Origin: QFOX01 sp033763655
Lineage (GTDB): Bacteria > Pseudomonadota > Alphaproteobacteria > Rickettsiales > UBA3002
Direction of reading: 5' to 3'
Assembly: GCA_033763655.1 (NCBI GenBank)
Contig: JANRKD010000015.1
Coordinates: 1-48,619, forward strand
DNA length: 48,619 bases
Shown: piece by piece, positions 33,661-41,996 of the stretch
Layout: each line of letters starts with the position of its first letter
Numbering within the stretch: position 1 is the first letter of the stretch
Notes under the pieces: model-generated
Database searches by the model: none
What the model was told of the DNA's origin: nothing
Seen by the model: the letters and a program-made list of their open reading frames with translations, nothing else
Translations under genes and position numbers: made by a program

Positions 33661-34568
33661 AGGTGACGCCCACCCGCCATACGCTGCGCGTAAAAAACAT
33701 CATCGGCGATGAGGGTAACCACGAAATCGCATTCTATGATTGGGGCAATCCCGAATCACTCCGCGTTACGGTCTGTGTGCATGGCCTGACCCGCAACGCG
33801 CATGATTTCGACGTGCTGGCCGAAACGCTGGCCGGCACAGGGCGGCGCGTGCTCGCTATCAACATGGCCGGGCGCGGCGAAAGCGACTGGCTCAAAGATC
33901 CGATGGGGTACAACTACGCCAGCTACGTCGCCGATTGCCTTGCGGTGCTCGATAATTTTCATCTGCGCGAAGTCGAGTGGATCGGCACGTCGATGGGTGG
34001 CGTCATCGGCATGATGCTCGCAAGCCAATTCCCCCGCCGCATCCGCCGCCTGGTGATGAACGACATCGGCGCGCGCCTGAGCAAAACTGCGCTGACGCGG
34101 ATTTATGCCTATGTGCGCGACATGCCGCAGCAATTTTCCAACCGCACCGAAGCCGAAACTTACCTGCGCACCGCCTTTGAACCGTGGGGCATTGCCGATG
34201 AAGCGATCTGGCAGGCCATCATCGATAGCTCGCTCATCACCCGTGACGGCGCCCTGCGCTATGCGTGCGACCCCGCAATTGCCGTGCCGCTCGCCGCCGC
34301 CACCAAGAATTTCACCGTCATTGAGGACATTAACCTCAGCCCCATCTGGGCCGAGGTGCAAACCCCGACCTTTATCCTCCACGGCGCCGATTCGGACATT
34401 CTTGACACCGAAACTATCCGCGCCATGCGTGCTACCAACCTTAACACCGAAAGCATCAGCTTTGCAGGCATTGGCCACGCTCCTGCACTCATGAGCGAGG
34501 ATCAAATTCGTCCGATAGTGAATTGGCTGGAACGCACCACCGCCAGCATCATGGCGACGAGTTTTTAG
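33654..34568 (+). CDS. alpha/beta hydrolase, unknown substrate
   Basis: A 304-residue hydrolase. Seen: VCVHGLTRNAHDFDVLA (oxyanion region), MAGRGESDWLKD, the nucleophile in WIGTSMGGVIGMM (serine about residue 113), the acid in HGADSDILD and the histidine in GIGHAPALM. Two adjacent GTG codons (33654, 33657) overlap the dadA stop; either could start it. Close relatives are often annotated as homoserine O-acetyltransferase-like or hydrolase, without proof. Its TAG stop is followed at once by a heptamer repeat array. Confidence 0.86.
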   Translation: MVKVTPTRHTLRVKNIIGDEGNHEIAFYDWGNPESLRVTVCVHGLTRNAHDFDVLAETLAGTGRRVLAINMAGRGESDWLKDPMGYNYASYVADCLAVLDNFHLREVEWIGTSMGGVIGMMLASQFPRRIRRLVMNDIGARLSKTALTRIYAYVRDMPQQFSNRTEAETYLRTAFEPWGIADEAIWQAIIDSSLITRDGALRYACDPAIAVPLAAATKNFTVIEDINLSPIWAEVQTPTFILHGADSDILDTETIRAMRATNLNTESISFAGIGHAPALMSEDQIRPIVNWLERTTASIMATSF

Positions 34569-34619
34569 GGTAGCCAGTCGCCAGTAGCCAGTAGCCAGTA
34601 GCCAGTAGCCAGTAGCCAG
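34569..34619. repeat. solo heptamer array (GCCAGTA/GCCAGTC), no gene inside
   Basis: Starting GGTAG, then one GCCAGTC and five GCCAGTA copies ending GCCAGC, directly after the stop codon of the hydrolase gene. The head GGTAG and tail GCCAGC are the same as the left end of the element at 6077-6507. Downstream, an imperfect direct duplication (GCCAGCGAAG at 34615 and at 34672) follows, each copy leading into GAATAAT and GCCA. The rest of the 34569-35100 gap holds only repeats and the promoter of the next gene; I see no other gene there. Confidence 0.85.
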
Positions 34620-34712
34620 CGAAGAAAGCAAAAAAGCGAATAATTGCCAATAGCTAGTGAAAAAAAGAATCGCCAGCGAAGGAAGTGAATAATCGCCATC
34701 CGGGGAGTCGCC

Positions 34713-34749
34713 CCCTCTCCCGCTCGCGGGAGAGGGCTGGGGTGAGGGA
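34713..34749. repeat. palindromic repeat CCCTCTCCCGC/GCGGGAGAGGG
   Basis: An 11-base perfect inverted repeat with a 2-base loop (34713-34736), followed by CTGGGGTGAGGG. This is a widespread dispersed element type in proteobacteria. Confidence 0.75.
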
Positions 34750-34794
34750 AATACAGTCGCCAGCAGCCCCATCACCCGCCCCTCACGCTCTCCT

Positions 34795-34861
34795 CTGTCA
34801 TGCCGTCTTTATGACGGCATCCATCTTAAGGTGGACCCCGCAATCAATGCGGGGTGACAGG
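34795..34861. repeat. palindromic repeat (family R1), copy 2
   Basis: CTGTCATGCCGTC and its hairpin partner GACGGCAT, then CATCTTAAGGTGGACCCCGC and GCGGGGTGACAG. It is almost the same as the copy in front of tyrS and its second half matches the nadC insertion. Confidence 0.8.
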
Positions 34862-34888
34862 TGGGGATGGGGCCACTTCCCTATATCG

Positions 34889-34982
34889 TGTCATGCCGTC
34901 TTTATGACGGCATCCAGCCCCTATGAATATCTCACGGCGCAGACGCACCGTGATGGATGCTGAAACACGTTCAGCATGACAA
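34889..34982. repeat. palindromic repeat (family R1 variant), copy 3
   Basis: It begins TGTCATGCCGTCTTTATGAC like the other copies but diverges after GGCATCCA. It ends in a different inverted unit, GATGCTGAAACACGTTCAGC followed by ATGACA, so it looks like a mosaic of two palindrome types. Confidence 0.7.
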
Positions 34983-35065
34983 GTGGCGAAGTTGGGGACT
35001 TGGATCTGCATGACAAGGATGGAGTTTTGGGCGCTGGTGGCTGTAAGCTGTCGGCCTACTCCCGC

Positions 35066-35094
35066 ATGACAAACCCGTTCGCATCTGCTAGTAT
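35066..35094 (+). promoter_or_regulatory. promoter predicting a leaderless transcript for the small gene
   Basis: ATGACA (35066-35071), a 17-base spacer and TAGTAT (35089-35094). Seven bases beyond the -10 is 35101, the A of the start codon. No ribosome site is visible. Confidence 0.45.
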
Positions 35095-35100
35095 CGGCGC

Positions 35101-35358
35101 ATGGTGAATAAAAAAATATCCAGCAACTCCTTGCTCCGCGCCGCCGAGAGCGTGCGCGCCAAACGCGCGGCAGAGCGTGCGGGCACGGTGATTGAAGCGA
35201 CGCCGCTGCTACCCCCACGCACCACCACGCAGGTGCGGGCGCGCCTTAACTTCATGCCCGATAACGATACGTTAAACAGCCTGATTGGCAACGCACTGGC
35301 CGCCCTCTCGCGCGGGGTGCGCTGGGCACGTGGGTCGATCCTCAATCTGCTGGTCTAA
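35101..35358 (+). CDS. small basic protein of unknown function
   Basis: An 85-residue arginine-rich protein without cysteines or a signal peptide. The N-terminal third is a probable helix (SLLRAAESVRAKRAAERAGT), the middle contains PLLPPRTTTQVRARLNFMPD, and the end is a mildly hydrophobic stretch (SLIGNALAALSRGVRWARGS). I do not recognise a family. A well-placed promoter ending at its ATG and normal codon usage favour this frame over an overlapping open frame on the other strand. Confidence 0.5.
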   Translation: MVNKKISSNSLLRAAESVRAKRAAERAGTVIEATPLLPPRTTTQVRARLNFMPDNDTLNSLIGNALAALSRGVRWARGSILNLLV

Positions 35359-35449
35359 TCTGCGTCATTTTCCTTTTTTTGTGGCCAAGTTCGCTGGCTT
35401 CGCTATACGCTCGACGTGATTTCCTGCACCCTTACGGAGAGCGCCCATC

Positions 35450-36619
35450 ATGCTGAACGAACTCAACTGGCTCGACCCCCTCACTCTCGACGGCGAACTG
35501 ACCGAAGACGAACGCCTCGTGCGCGACGCCGCACGCGGCTTTGCCCGTGACCGCCTGTTCCCCGGCATTATCGAGGCCAACCGCCACGAGCGCTTCGACC
35601 GCGACATCCTGCGCGACATGGGCACACAAGGGCTGCTTGGCTCCACCATCAAAGGATATGGCTGCGCGGGTGTGAGCCATGTCGCCTATGGGCTGGTCGC
35701 GCGCGAGATTGAATGGGTGGATTCGGGCTACCGCTCGGCGCTGTCGGTACAGTCGTCGCTTGTCATGCACCCGATTGATGCCTTCGCCAGCGCGGCGATG
35801 AAGGAGAAATACCTGCCGCGCCTCGCCACGGGCGAACTGGTCGGCTGTTTCGGCCTCACCGAGCCGGATCACGGCTCCGACCCCGGATCGATGAAAACCC
35901 GCGCCGTGAAAGTCGAGGGTGGGTACAAACTCAGCGGCAGCAAAACCTGGATTACCAACGCACCGATTGCAGATGTCTTTATTATCTGGGCAAAACTCGA
36001 CGATAAAATTCGTGGCTTCATTGTCGAGCGCGGCGATAAGGGCAACCTCACCACCCCGAAAATCGAGGGAAAGATGTCGTTGCGCGCCAGCGTCACCGGC
36101 ATGGTCATGCTCGACGATGTCTTTGTGCCCGAAGAACGGCTACTCAATGTATCTGGCCTCAAAGGCCCCTTCTCGTGCCTCAACAAAGCACGCTTTGGCA
36201 TTGCCTGGGGTGCGACGGGTGCTGCACTGAGCTGTATGGAAATTGCGCGCGACTACACCATGCAGCGCCACCAGTTTGCACGCCCCCTCGCCGCCAACCA
36301 ACTCATCCAGAAAAAACTGGCGGATATGCTGACGGAAATCGCTCTGGCCACCCACGCCGCCCTGCGTGTGGGCCGCCTGATTGACGCTGACCAATACGCA
36401 CCTGAGATGATTTCGCTCATCAAGCGCAATAGCTGCGGCAAATCGCTCGACATCGCACGGCAGGCGCGCGACATGCTCGGCGGTAACGGCATCGCCGACG
36501 AATACCATATTATCCGCCACATGATGAACCTTGAAGCCGTCAACACCTACGAAGGCACCCACGACATCCACGCCCTCATCCTTGGCCGCGCGATAACCGG
36601 CATTCAGGCATTTTCATGA
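35450..36619 (+). CDS. gcdH: glutaryl-CoA dehydrogenase
   Basis: A 389-residue acyl-CoA dehydrogenase. It oxidises and decarboxylates glutaryl-CoA to crotonyl-CoA in lysine and tryptophan breakdown. Seen: VQSSLVMHPIDAFAS, the FAD-binding CFGLTEPDHGSDPGSMKTRA, KTWITNAPIADVFIIWAK, ARFGIAWGATGAALSCMEIA, and the catalytic glutamate in NTYEGTHDIHALILGRAITG. The MHPI and EGTHDIHALILGRAITG phrases are specific to the glutaryl-CoA group. The stop overlaps the next start (ATGA). Confidence 0.94.
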   Translation: MLNELNWLDPLTLDGELTEDERLVRDAARGFARDRLFPGIIEANRHERFDRDILRDMGTQGLLGSTIKGYGCAGVSHVAYGLVAREIEWVDSGYRSALSVQSSLVMHPIDAFASAAMKEKYLPRLATGELVGCFGLTEPDHGSDPGSMKTRAVKVEGGYKLSGSKTWITNAPIADVFIIWAKLDDKIRGFIVERGDKGNLTTPKIEGKMSLRASVTGMVMLDDVFVPEERLLNVSGLKGPFSCLNKARFGIAWGATGAALSCMEIARDYTMQRHQFARPLAANQLIQKKLADMLTEIALATHAALRVGRLIDADQYAPEMISLIKRNSCGKSLDIARQARDMLGGNGIADEYHIIRHMMNLEAVNTYEGTHDIHALILGRAITGIQAFS

Positions 36620-37443
36620 AGGCTGAATTCCTTCCCTTCGCCCGGCAGCTTGCCGATGCGGCCGGAGAAATCATCCGCCCGTATTTCGGCGCACATGGGC
36701 AGGTCGAGGCAAAGCACGACGAAAGCCCCGTCACCGCCGCCGACCGGCAAGCCGAAACCGCCATACGCGGGCTGATTGAACAGGCCTATCCCGATCACGC
36801 CATCTATGGCGAGGAGTTCGGGGTGCAACTCGCAGGTAGCAGGGAAACCCCACCCGTGTTTACATGGGTGATCGACCCCATCGACGGCACCCGCGCCTTC
36901 ATTGCAGGCCGCAAGGAATGGGGCACGCTGATTGCTCTCTGCGAGAACGGCGTGCCCATTCTTGGCATTCTCGACCAACCCGTCACCGGCGAACGCTGGA
37001 TTGGCGTTGCGGGCGAACCTACGCACTATTCCACCGTTCCCGTCGGTGCGCCCGACATGCGCCTGCGCACCGGCGAAACGCCGCTTGCCGCACGCCCCTG
37101 CCCCACGCTGGCGCAGGCCGAGTTCTCGACCACCTCCGCCGCGTATTTCACCCCCGTACAGGCCGGCCGCGTGGTAGCGCTGGCGCAGGCCTGCCGTGCC
37201 ACCGTAAAGGATGGCGACTGCTACGCCTATGGCCTGCTCGCGCGCGGGCTGCGCGATGTGGTGGTGGATGCGGGGCTGAAGCCCTACGACATCCTCGCCC
37301 TCGTCCCCATCATCGAAGGCGCAGGCGGGCGCATCACCGGCTGGGACGGGCAACCCATCACCCTCGACCATTTCCGCGAGGTGCTCGCCACCGGGGATAA
37401 AGCCTTGCACTCTCAGGCTCTGGCGCTATTACAAAGCGCATGA
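36616..37443 (+). CDS. inositol-monophosphatase-family phosphatase, probably histidinol-phosphatase
   Basis: A 275-residue magnesium phosphatase. Metal ligands are seen in YGEEFGVQ (about residue 75) and IDPIDGTRAFIAGRKEWGTL (about 92-111), with the C-terminal GLLARGLRDVVVDAGLKPYD holding the last aspartate. The KEWGTLIAL form after the DPIDGT motif is characteristic of the HisN histidinol-phosphatase branch rather than of SuhB. No other his genes are in the window. It overlaps gcdH and trmFO by 4 bases on either side, so the three are one translation unit. Confidence 0.85.
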   Translation: MKAEFLPFARQLADAAGEIIRPYFGAHGQVEAKHDESPVTAADRQAETAIRGLIEQAYPDHAIYGEEFGVQLAGSRETPPVFTWVIDPIDGTRAFIAGRKEWGTLIALCENGVPILGILDQPVTGERWIGVAGEPTHYSTVPVGAPDMRLRTGETPLAARPCPTLAQAEFSTTSAAYFTPVQAGRVVALAQACRATVKDGDCYAYGLLARGLRDVVVDAGLKPYDILALVPIIEGAGGRITGWDGQPITLDHFREVLATGDKALHSQALALLQSA

Positions 37444-38789
37444 AAAATACACTGCATATCATCGGCTCGGGCCTTGCCGGTAGCGAAGCCGCGTGGCAGG
37501 CCGCCGAGCGCGGCGTCCGCGTCACCCTCCACGAAATGCGCCCTGTGCAGGCAACCGAGGCGCACCATACGGGCTATTGCGCGGAGCTGGTCTGCTCGAA
37601 CTCCTTCCGTTCGGACGACCATGAACGCAACGCCGTCGGCCTGCTGCACGAGGAAATGCGCCGCTGCGGCTCGCTGATTCTACGCTGTGCGGATGCCCAT
37701 AAAGTGCCTGCGGGTGGTGCACTGGCGATGGATCGCGATCTGTTCGCTCAGGCCGTCACCAAAGCGCTTGAAGCCCACCCAAATATCACCTTCGTGCGCG
37801 AGGAAGTCAGCAGCTTGCCCGATGCCACGCAGGGGCTGTGCATTGTCGCCAGCGGCCCACTCACCTCCGCCGCGCTTGCCGCATCCATCCTCGAACATAC
37901 CGGGCAGGACTACCTCGCCTTTTTCGATGCCATCGCGCCGATTGTCGCCCGCGATTCCATCGACATGGGCAAGGCGTGGTTCCAGTCGCGCTACGACAAG
38001 GTCGGCCCGGGTGGCGACGGCAAGGATTACATCAATTGCCCGATGGACAAGGCACAATACCACGCGTTTATCGACGCGCTCATCGCCGGAGAAAAAACCG
38101 AGTTCAAAGAATGGGAGAAAAATACCCCGTATTTCGAGGGATGCCTACCGATTGAGGTCATGGCCGAGCGCGGGCGCGAAACCCTCTGCTTCGGCCCGAT
38201 GAAGCCGGTCGGCCTTACCAACCCGCACAACCCGACCGAAAAACCGCACGCGATTGTGCAGCTTCGGCAGGATAACAAACTCGGCACGCTGTATAATATC
38301 GTCGGCTTCCAGACCAAACTGAAATACGCCGAACAGAGCCGCGTGTTCCGCATGATTCCCGGGCTGGAAAACGCCGAATTTGTGCGCCTTGGCGGCATCC
38401 ACCGCAACACGTTTATCAACTCGCCACAATTGCTCGATGGCAGCCTGCGCCTTGCATCGGCGCCGCACCTGCGCTTTGCCGGGCAGATTACCGGGGTCGA
38501 GGGCTATGTCGAATCGGCCGCCTCGGGCCTGATGGCGGGGCGTTTTGCCGCCGAGGAGCTTCTGGGCGAGGACATACGGACGCCACCAGCCACCACCGCG
38601 CTCGGCGCGCTACTCGCCCATGTCACCGGCGGGGCGAACGCCGCGACCTTCCAGCCAATGAACGTCAATTTCGGCCTGTTTCCGCCGCTCGCCGTGAAAG
38701 TGAAGAAGGATGGCCGCCCGCAGGCCTACACGTCCCGCGCACTGGCAGATTTAGCAGCATGGGCCTCGCGCGCCAGCGTCGCCGCCTGA
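37440..38789 (+). CDS. trmFO: folate-dependent tRNA (uracil-54-C5) methyltransferase
   Basis: A 449-residue FAD enzyme that makes ribothymidine at position 54 of tRNA using methylenetetrahydrofolate. Seen: the FAD fold LHIIGSGLAGSEAAWQAAER, the diagnostic CAELVCSNSFRSDDHERNAV, the conserved YINCPMDKAQYHAFIDAL, CFGPMKPVGLTNPHNPTEKP and RLGGIHRNTFINSP. The 3' end runs 64 bases into the convergent sulP gene. Confidence 0.96.
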   Translation: MKNTLHIIGSGLAGSEAAWQAAERGVRVTLHEMRPVQATEAHHTGYCAELVCSNSFRSDDHERNAVGLLHEEMRRCGSLILRCADAHKVPAGGALAMDRDLFAQAVTKALEAHPNITFVREEVSSLPDATQGLCIVASGPLTSAALAASILEHTGQDYLAFFDAIAPIVARDSIDMGKAWFQSRYDKVGPGGDGKDYINCPMDKAQYHAFIDALIAGEKTEFKEWEKNTPYFEGCLPIEVMAERGRETLCFGPMKPVGLTNPHNPTEKPHAIVQLRQDNKLGTLYNIVGFQTKLKYAEQSRVFRMIPGLENAEFVRLGGIHRNTFINSPQLLDGSLRLASAPHLRFAGQITGVEGYVESAASGLMAGRFAAEELLGEDIRTPPATTALGALLAHVTGGANAATFQPMNVNFGLFPPLAVKVKKDGRPQAYTSRALADLAAWASRASVAA

Positions 38790-40474
38790 TCGAGCGACTC
38801 CACCGCGGTCACGATGCCGGCGATTTCGGCGGGCAGCTTCTGGAGGATTTTATACAGCACCGAGGACGGCCCGCACATAATCACACGCATCCCTTTGCGG
38901 TGCATATCGAGGATCAGCGTTTTCATCGCCACCAGCCCGCTCATGTCAATCAGCGGCACTGCCTCCATATCGAGGACGAGCGTGTTGATATGGCCCTGAA
39001 TGAACATCGCCCGATCCAGCGCTTTTTCAACCGTCGCAAAAAACAGCGCGCCGTTGATGTGGTAAACCAGCGTATCGTCGGGCAAATCGAGCGCCTTGAT
39101 TTTATGGTGCCGCTGGTTTGGCCCGTGGCTGATATCCGCATGGGTCAGCACCGCCACGCGCTGTACCAGCAGGAAGCAGGCCAGCACCACCCCGACGGTC
39201 ACCCCGGCCACCATGTCGATAAAGACGGTAAAGCCAAAGCAGGCGACAAGCACGATAATATCCGCACGCGGCGCGATCTGCATCGTGCGCAGGAACTGCC
39301 GCCAATGCGACATGCGGTACGCCACATGCAAGAGCAAGGCGGCCAGCGCCGCCATCGGGATATAGGAGAGATACGGCGCCAGCAGCAGCACATAGGCCAT
39401 GATGAACAGCGCATGCATGGAGGCCGCGAGCGGGGTTTTTGCACCGCTATGGATGTTCGCCGCCGTGCGGGCGATGGCCCCCGTCGCCGGAACACCTGCG
39501 ACCAAACCCGACAGGATATTCCCTATCCCGATGCCGACCAGCTCGGCGTTCGGGTGGTGCTTGGTGCCGGCAATACCGTCGGCGACGGTGGCCGATAACA
39601 ACGACTCAAGCGCCCCCAGCGTCGCGATAACCAGCGCCGGCACCAGCATAGCGTGGATCTCCGCCATGCTCGGCAAAGCAAACAGCGCCGAGCCATCCAG
39701 CCCCGGCAGGTGGAAAACCGGCGGATACGGTGGAATACCATGCGCCAGCGTGCCATCGGGCAACGCGTAAGTGAAACGCCCCCCAATCGTGTCGATGGTG
39801 ATGCCGTAATGCTGCTGCAGGTAATAGGCGAGCGCGGTGCCGATCGCGATGCCCAGCACCGGCGATGGAATTCGCGCGCTGAGTCGCGGTGCGCCGAAAA
39901 TCACCGCGAGCGTCACCCCGCCGACCAGCGCCTCGGGCCAGTAAAAAGTGGGCAGATGGGCAAGCAGCACCTGCAATTTATCGAGGTAGGAGCCTTGCAG
40001 CATCCCCGCATGCAGGCCGAGAAAATCGTTGAGCGCCAGCGTACCGATAACCACCGCAATGCCCGAGGTAAAGCCCGTCGTCACCGGATAGGGGACATAA
40101 TTGATATAACGCCCGAACTTCGCCAGCCCCATCGCCATCATGATGAGGCCCGCAAGAATGGTGGCGATGATGAGGCCGCGCAGGCCATGCTCGCTCACAA
40201 TCGGCGCAACGATGACGACAAACGCCGCCGTCGGCCCGCTCACCTGCATCCCCGAACCACCGAGAAGCGGCACCACCAGCCCGGCCACAATCGCCGTATA
40301 CAGCCCGTGCTGCGGCGGCAGGCCGACGGCAATCGACAATGCCATCGCCAGTGGCATGGCGACGAGCGAAACAATCAGCGCCGCCGTCAGGTCGTTCCTG
40401 AAAATGCTACGCGTATAGCCGCGCTTCATGGAGTTGCGAAACGCAATGCTGAGGGGGACGCCGGAACTGGACAT
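38726..40474 (-). CDS. SulP-family anion transporter with STAS domain
   Basis: A 582-residue inner-membrane transporter. About a dozen hydrophobic segments run from LTAALIVSLVAMPLAMALSI to YIPMAALAALLLHVAYRM. The family motifs are AVGLPPQHGLYTAIVAGLVV and GSGMQVSGPTAAFVVIVAPI. A cytoplasmic STAS domain follows (LVLDMEAVPLIDMSGLVAMK region). Substrate could be sulfate, bicarbonate or another anion. ATG 40474 is chosen over a longer open frame because the extra 56 residues upstream are not family-like. The 3' end overlaps trmFO by 64 bases. Confidence 0.9.
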   Translation of the reverse strand: MSSSGVPLSIAFRNSMKRGYTRSIFRNDLTAALIVSLVAMPLAMALSIAVGLPPQHGLYTAIVAGLVVPLLGGSGMQVSGPTAAFVVIVAPIVSEHGLRGLIIATILAGLIMMAMGLAKFGRYINYVPYPVTTGFTSGIAVVIGTLALNDFLGLHAGMLQGSYLDKLQVLLAHLPTFYWPEALVGGVTLAVIFGAPRLSARIPSPVLGIAIGTALAYYLQQHYGITIDTIGGRFTYALPDGTLAHGIPPYPPVFHLPGLDGSALFALPSMAEIHAMLVPALVIATLGALESLLSATVADGIAGTKHHPNAELVGIGIGNILSGLVAGVPATGAIARTAANIHSGAKTPLAASMHALFIMAYVLLLAPYLSYIPMAALAALLLHVAYRMSHWRQFLRTMQIAPRADIIVLVACFGFTVFIDMVAGVTVGVVLACFLLVQRVAVLTHADISHGPNQRHHKIKALDLPDDTLVYHINGALFFATVEKALDRAMFIQGHINTLVLDMEAVPLIDMSGLVAMKTLILDMHRKGMRVIMCGPSSVLYKILQKLPAEIAGIVTAVESLDQAATLAREAHAAKSASARDV

Positions 40475-40660
40475 AGACTGCTCGTGAAGTGAAACCGGCC
40501 AAATGCTAGCACCGCGCGGACAAAAATACACCGCCTTCGCCTTCCGCCGCCCTGCCGCCATGCAAATAGCCGGGAACTGTGGCTTTTCGCCGCGCCTTGC
40601 GCCTTGATTCCCTGCCTCCGCAATCCGTGCGGAACCAAACACGCCAATCGCGCTTAGCGC

Positions 40661-41920
40661 CTAGCTTTTTTTGGCTTTTTTGCCCGGCGTTTCATGCGTC
40701 AGCACCGCTTGCGCCTTACCGTCGATGACATCGCCGGTAATGGTGACTTCCGTCACATTCTCGGTGCCGGGAATCTCGTACATCAAATCCATCAGCGCCT
40801 CTTCCATAATCGCCCGCAGGCCGCGCGCGCCGGTTTTACGCGCAATCGCCTTCACCGCAATCGCGTTGAGCGCGTCATCGGTGAATTTCAGCTCGACACC
40901 CTCCATTTCAAACAGCTTGCGGTATTGCTTGGTCAGCGCATTCTTCGGTTCGGTGAGGATGTTTTTCAGCGCCGCCTCATCGAGATCATCAAGTGTGGCA
41001 ATCACCGGCAAACGGCCAATAAACTCGGGAATCAAGCCGAATTTGAGCAAATCCTCGGGTTCGAGCATCTGGAACATTTCACCCGGTTTCACTTCATCCG
41101 TATTGCGTACATCCGCGCCGAAACCGATGCTGGTGCCCTTCTGGCGGCGGGCAATGATTTTCTCAATGCCCGAGAACGCGCCACCGCAAATAAACAGGAT
41201 GTTGCTGGTATCGACCTGCAAAAACTCCTGCTGCGGATGCTTGCGCCCCCCTTGCGGCGGCACCGAAGCTACCGTGCCCTCCATCAGCTTGAGCAGGGCC
41301 TGCTGCACACCTTCGCCCGAAACGTCGCGGGTGATGGAAGGGTTTTCGGATTTGCGCGAGATTTTATCGACCTCATCGATATAGACGATGCCTTTTTGCG
41401 CGCGCTCGACGTTATAATCCGCCGCCTGCAACAGGCGCAGGATGATGTTTTCAACATCCTCGCCCACATAGCCCGCCTCGGTCAGCGTGGTCGCATCCGC
41501 CATCGTGAATGGCACATCGAGAATGCGCGCGAGGGTCTGCGCGAGCAGGGTTTTCCCCGACCCCGTCGGCCCGACGATCAGGATATTGGATTTTGCAATC
41601 TCGATTTCTTTGGATTTCTCCATCACCGCGATGCGCTTGTAATGGTTGTGCACCGCCACTGAGAGCACCTTTTTGGCGCGCGTCTGGCCGATGACATAAT
41701 CATCGAGCACCTTGCGGATCTGCTGTGGCGCAACCAGCGCTTCGCTCGATTCCGTCGTCGCGGGGGATTTGTCCGCCGTACGGATAATGTCCACGCACAA
41801 CTCGACGCACTCATCGCAGATGAACACGGTCGGCCCGGCAATCAGCTTACGAACCTCATGCTCGCTTTTACCGCAGAAGCTGCAGTAGCGGGTGGTTTTG
41901 GTCTCGCGCGGCTTACTCAT
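40661..41920 (-). CDS. clpX: ClpX, ATPase subunit of the ClpXP protease
   Basis: A 419-residue AAA+ unfoldase that feeds substrates to ClpP. Seen: the zinc-binding domain with CSFCGKSEHEV and CDECVELC (residues 13-43), Walker A GPTGSGKTLLAQTLA, the pore loop region around EAGYVGEDVEN, Walker B GIVYIDEVDKI, the sensor RPIS-like QGGRKHPQQEF segment, and the ClpP-binding IGF-type loop in GTSIGFGADV. It follows clpP by 76 bases in the standard order tig-clpP-clpX. Confidence 0.97.
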   Translation of the reverse strand: MSKPRETKTTRYCSFCGKSEHEVRKLIAGPTVFICDECVELCVDIIRTADKSPATTESSEALVAPQQIRKVLDDYVIGQTRAKKVLSVAVHNHYKRIAVMEKSKEIEIAKSNILIVGPTGSGKTLLAQTLARILDVPFTMADATTLTEAGYVGEDVENIILRLLQAADYNVERAQKGIVYIDEVDKISRKSENPSITRDVSGEGVQQALLKLMEGTVASVPPQGGRKHPQQEFLQVDTSNILFICGGAFSGIEKIIARRQKGTSIGFGADVRNTDEVKPGEMFQMLEPEDLLKFGLIPEFIGRLPVIATLDDLDEAALKNILTEPKNALTKQYRKLFEMEGVELKFTDDALNAIAVKAIARKTGARGLRAIMEEALMDLMYEIPGTENVTEVTITGDVIDGKAQAVLTHETPGKKAKKS

Positions 41921-41996
41921 ATTCCCTCACTTTTTCGGACGATTAACATCCATGATTCACAATCCGTGCCATGCGGCGGCGCACGGCCCTTTCGGC

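Noticed and set aside
34569..34619. CRISPR-like array
   Set aside because: Units are 7 bases, head to tail with no spacers, and no cas genes are nearby.
33756..34775. A minus-strand frame whose start reads LATGYWLLATGYW-type repeats
   Set aside because: The repeat text is only the heptamer array read in another frame and the rest is antisense to the hydrolase gene; the four-helix-bundle domain is absent.
35088..35345. Minus-strand small gene overlapping 35101-35358
   Set aside because: It lacks a promoter and ribosome site, while the plus-strand frame has a promoter spaced exactly to its ATG.
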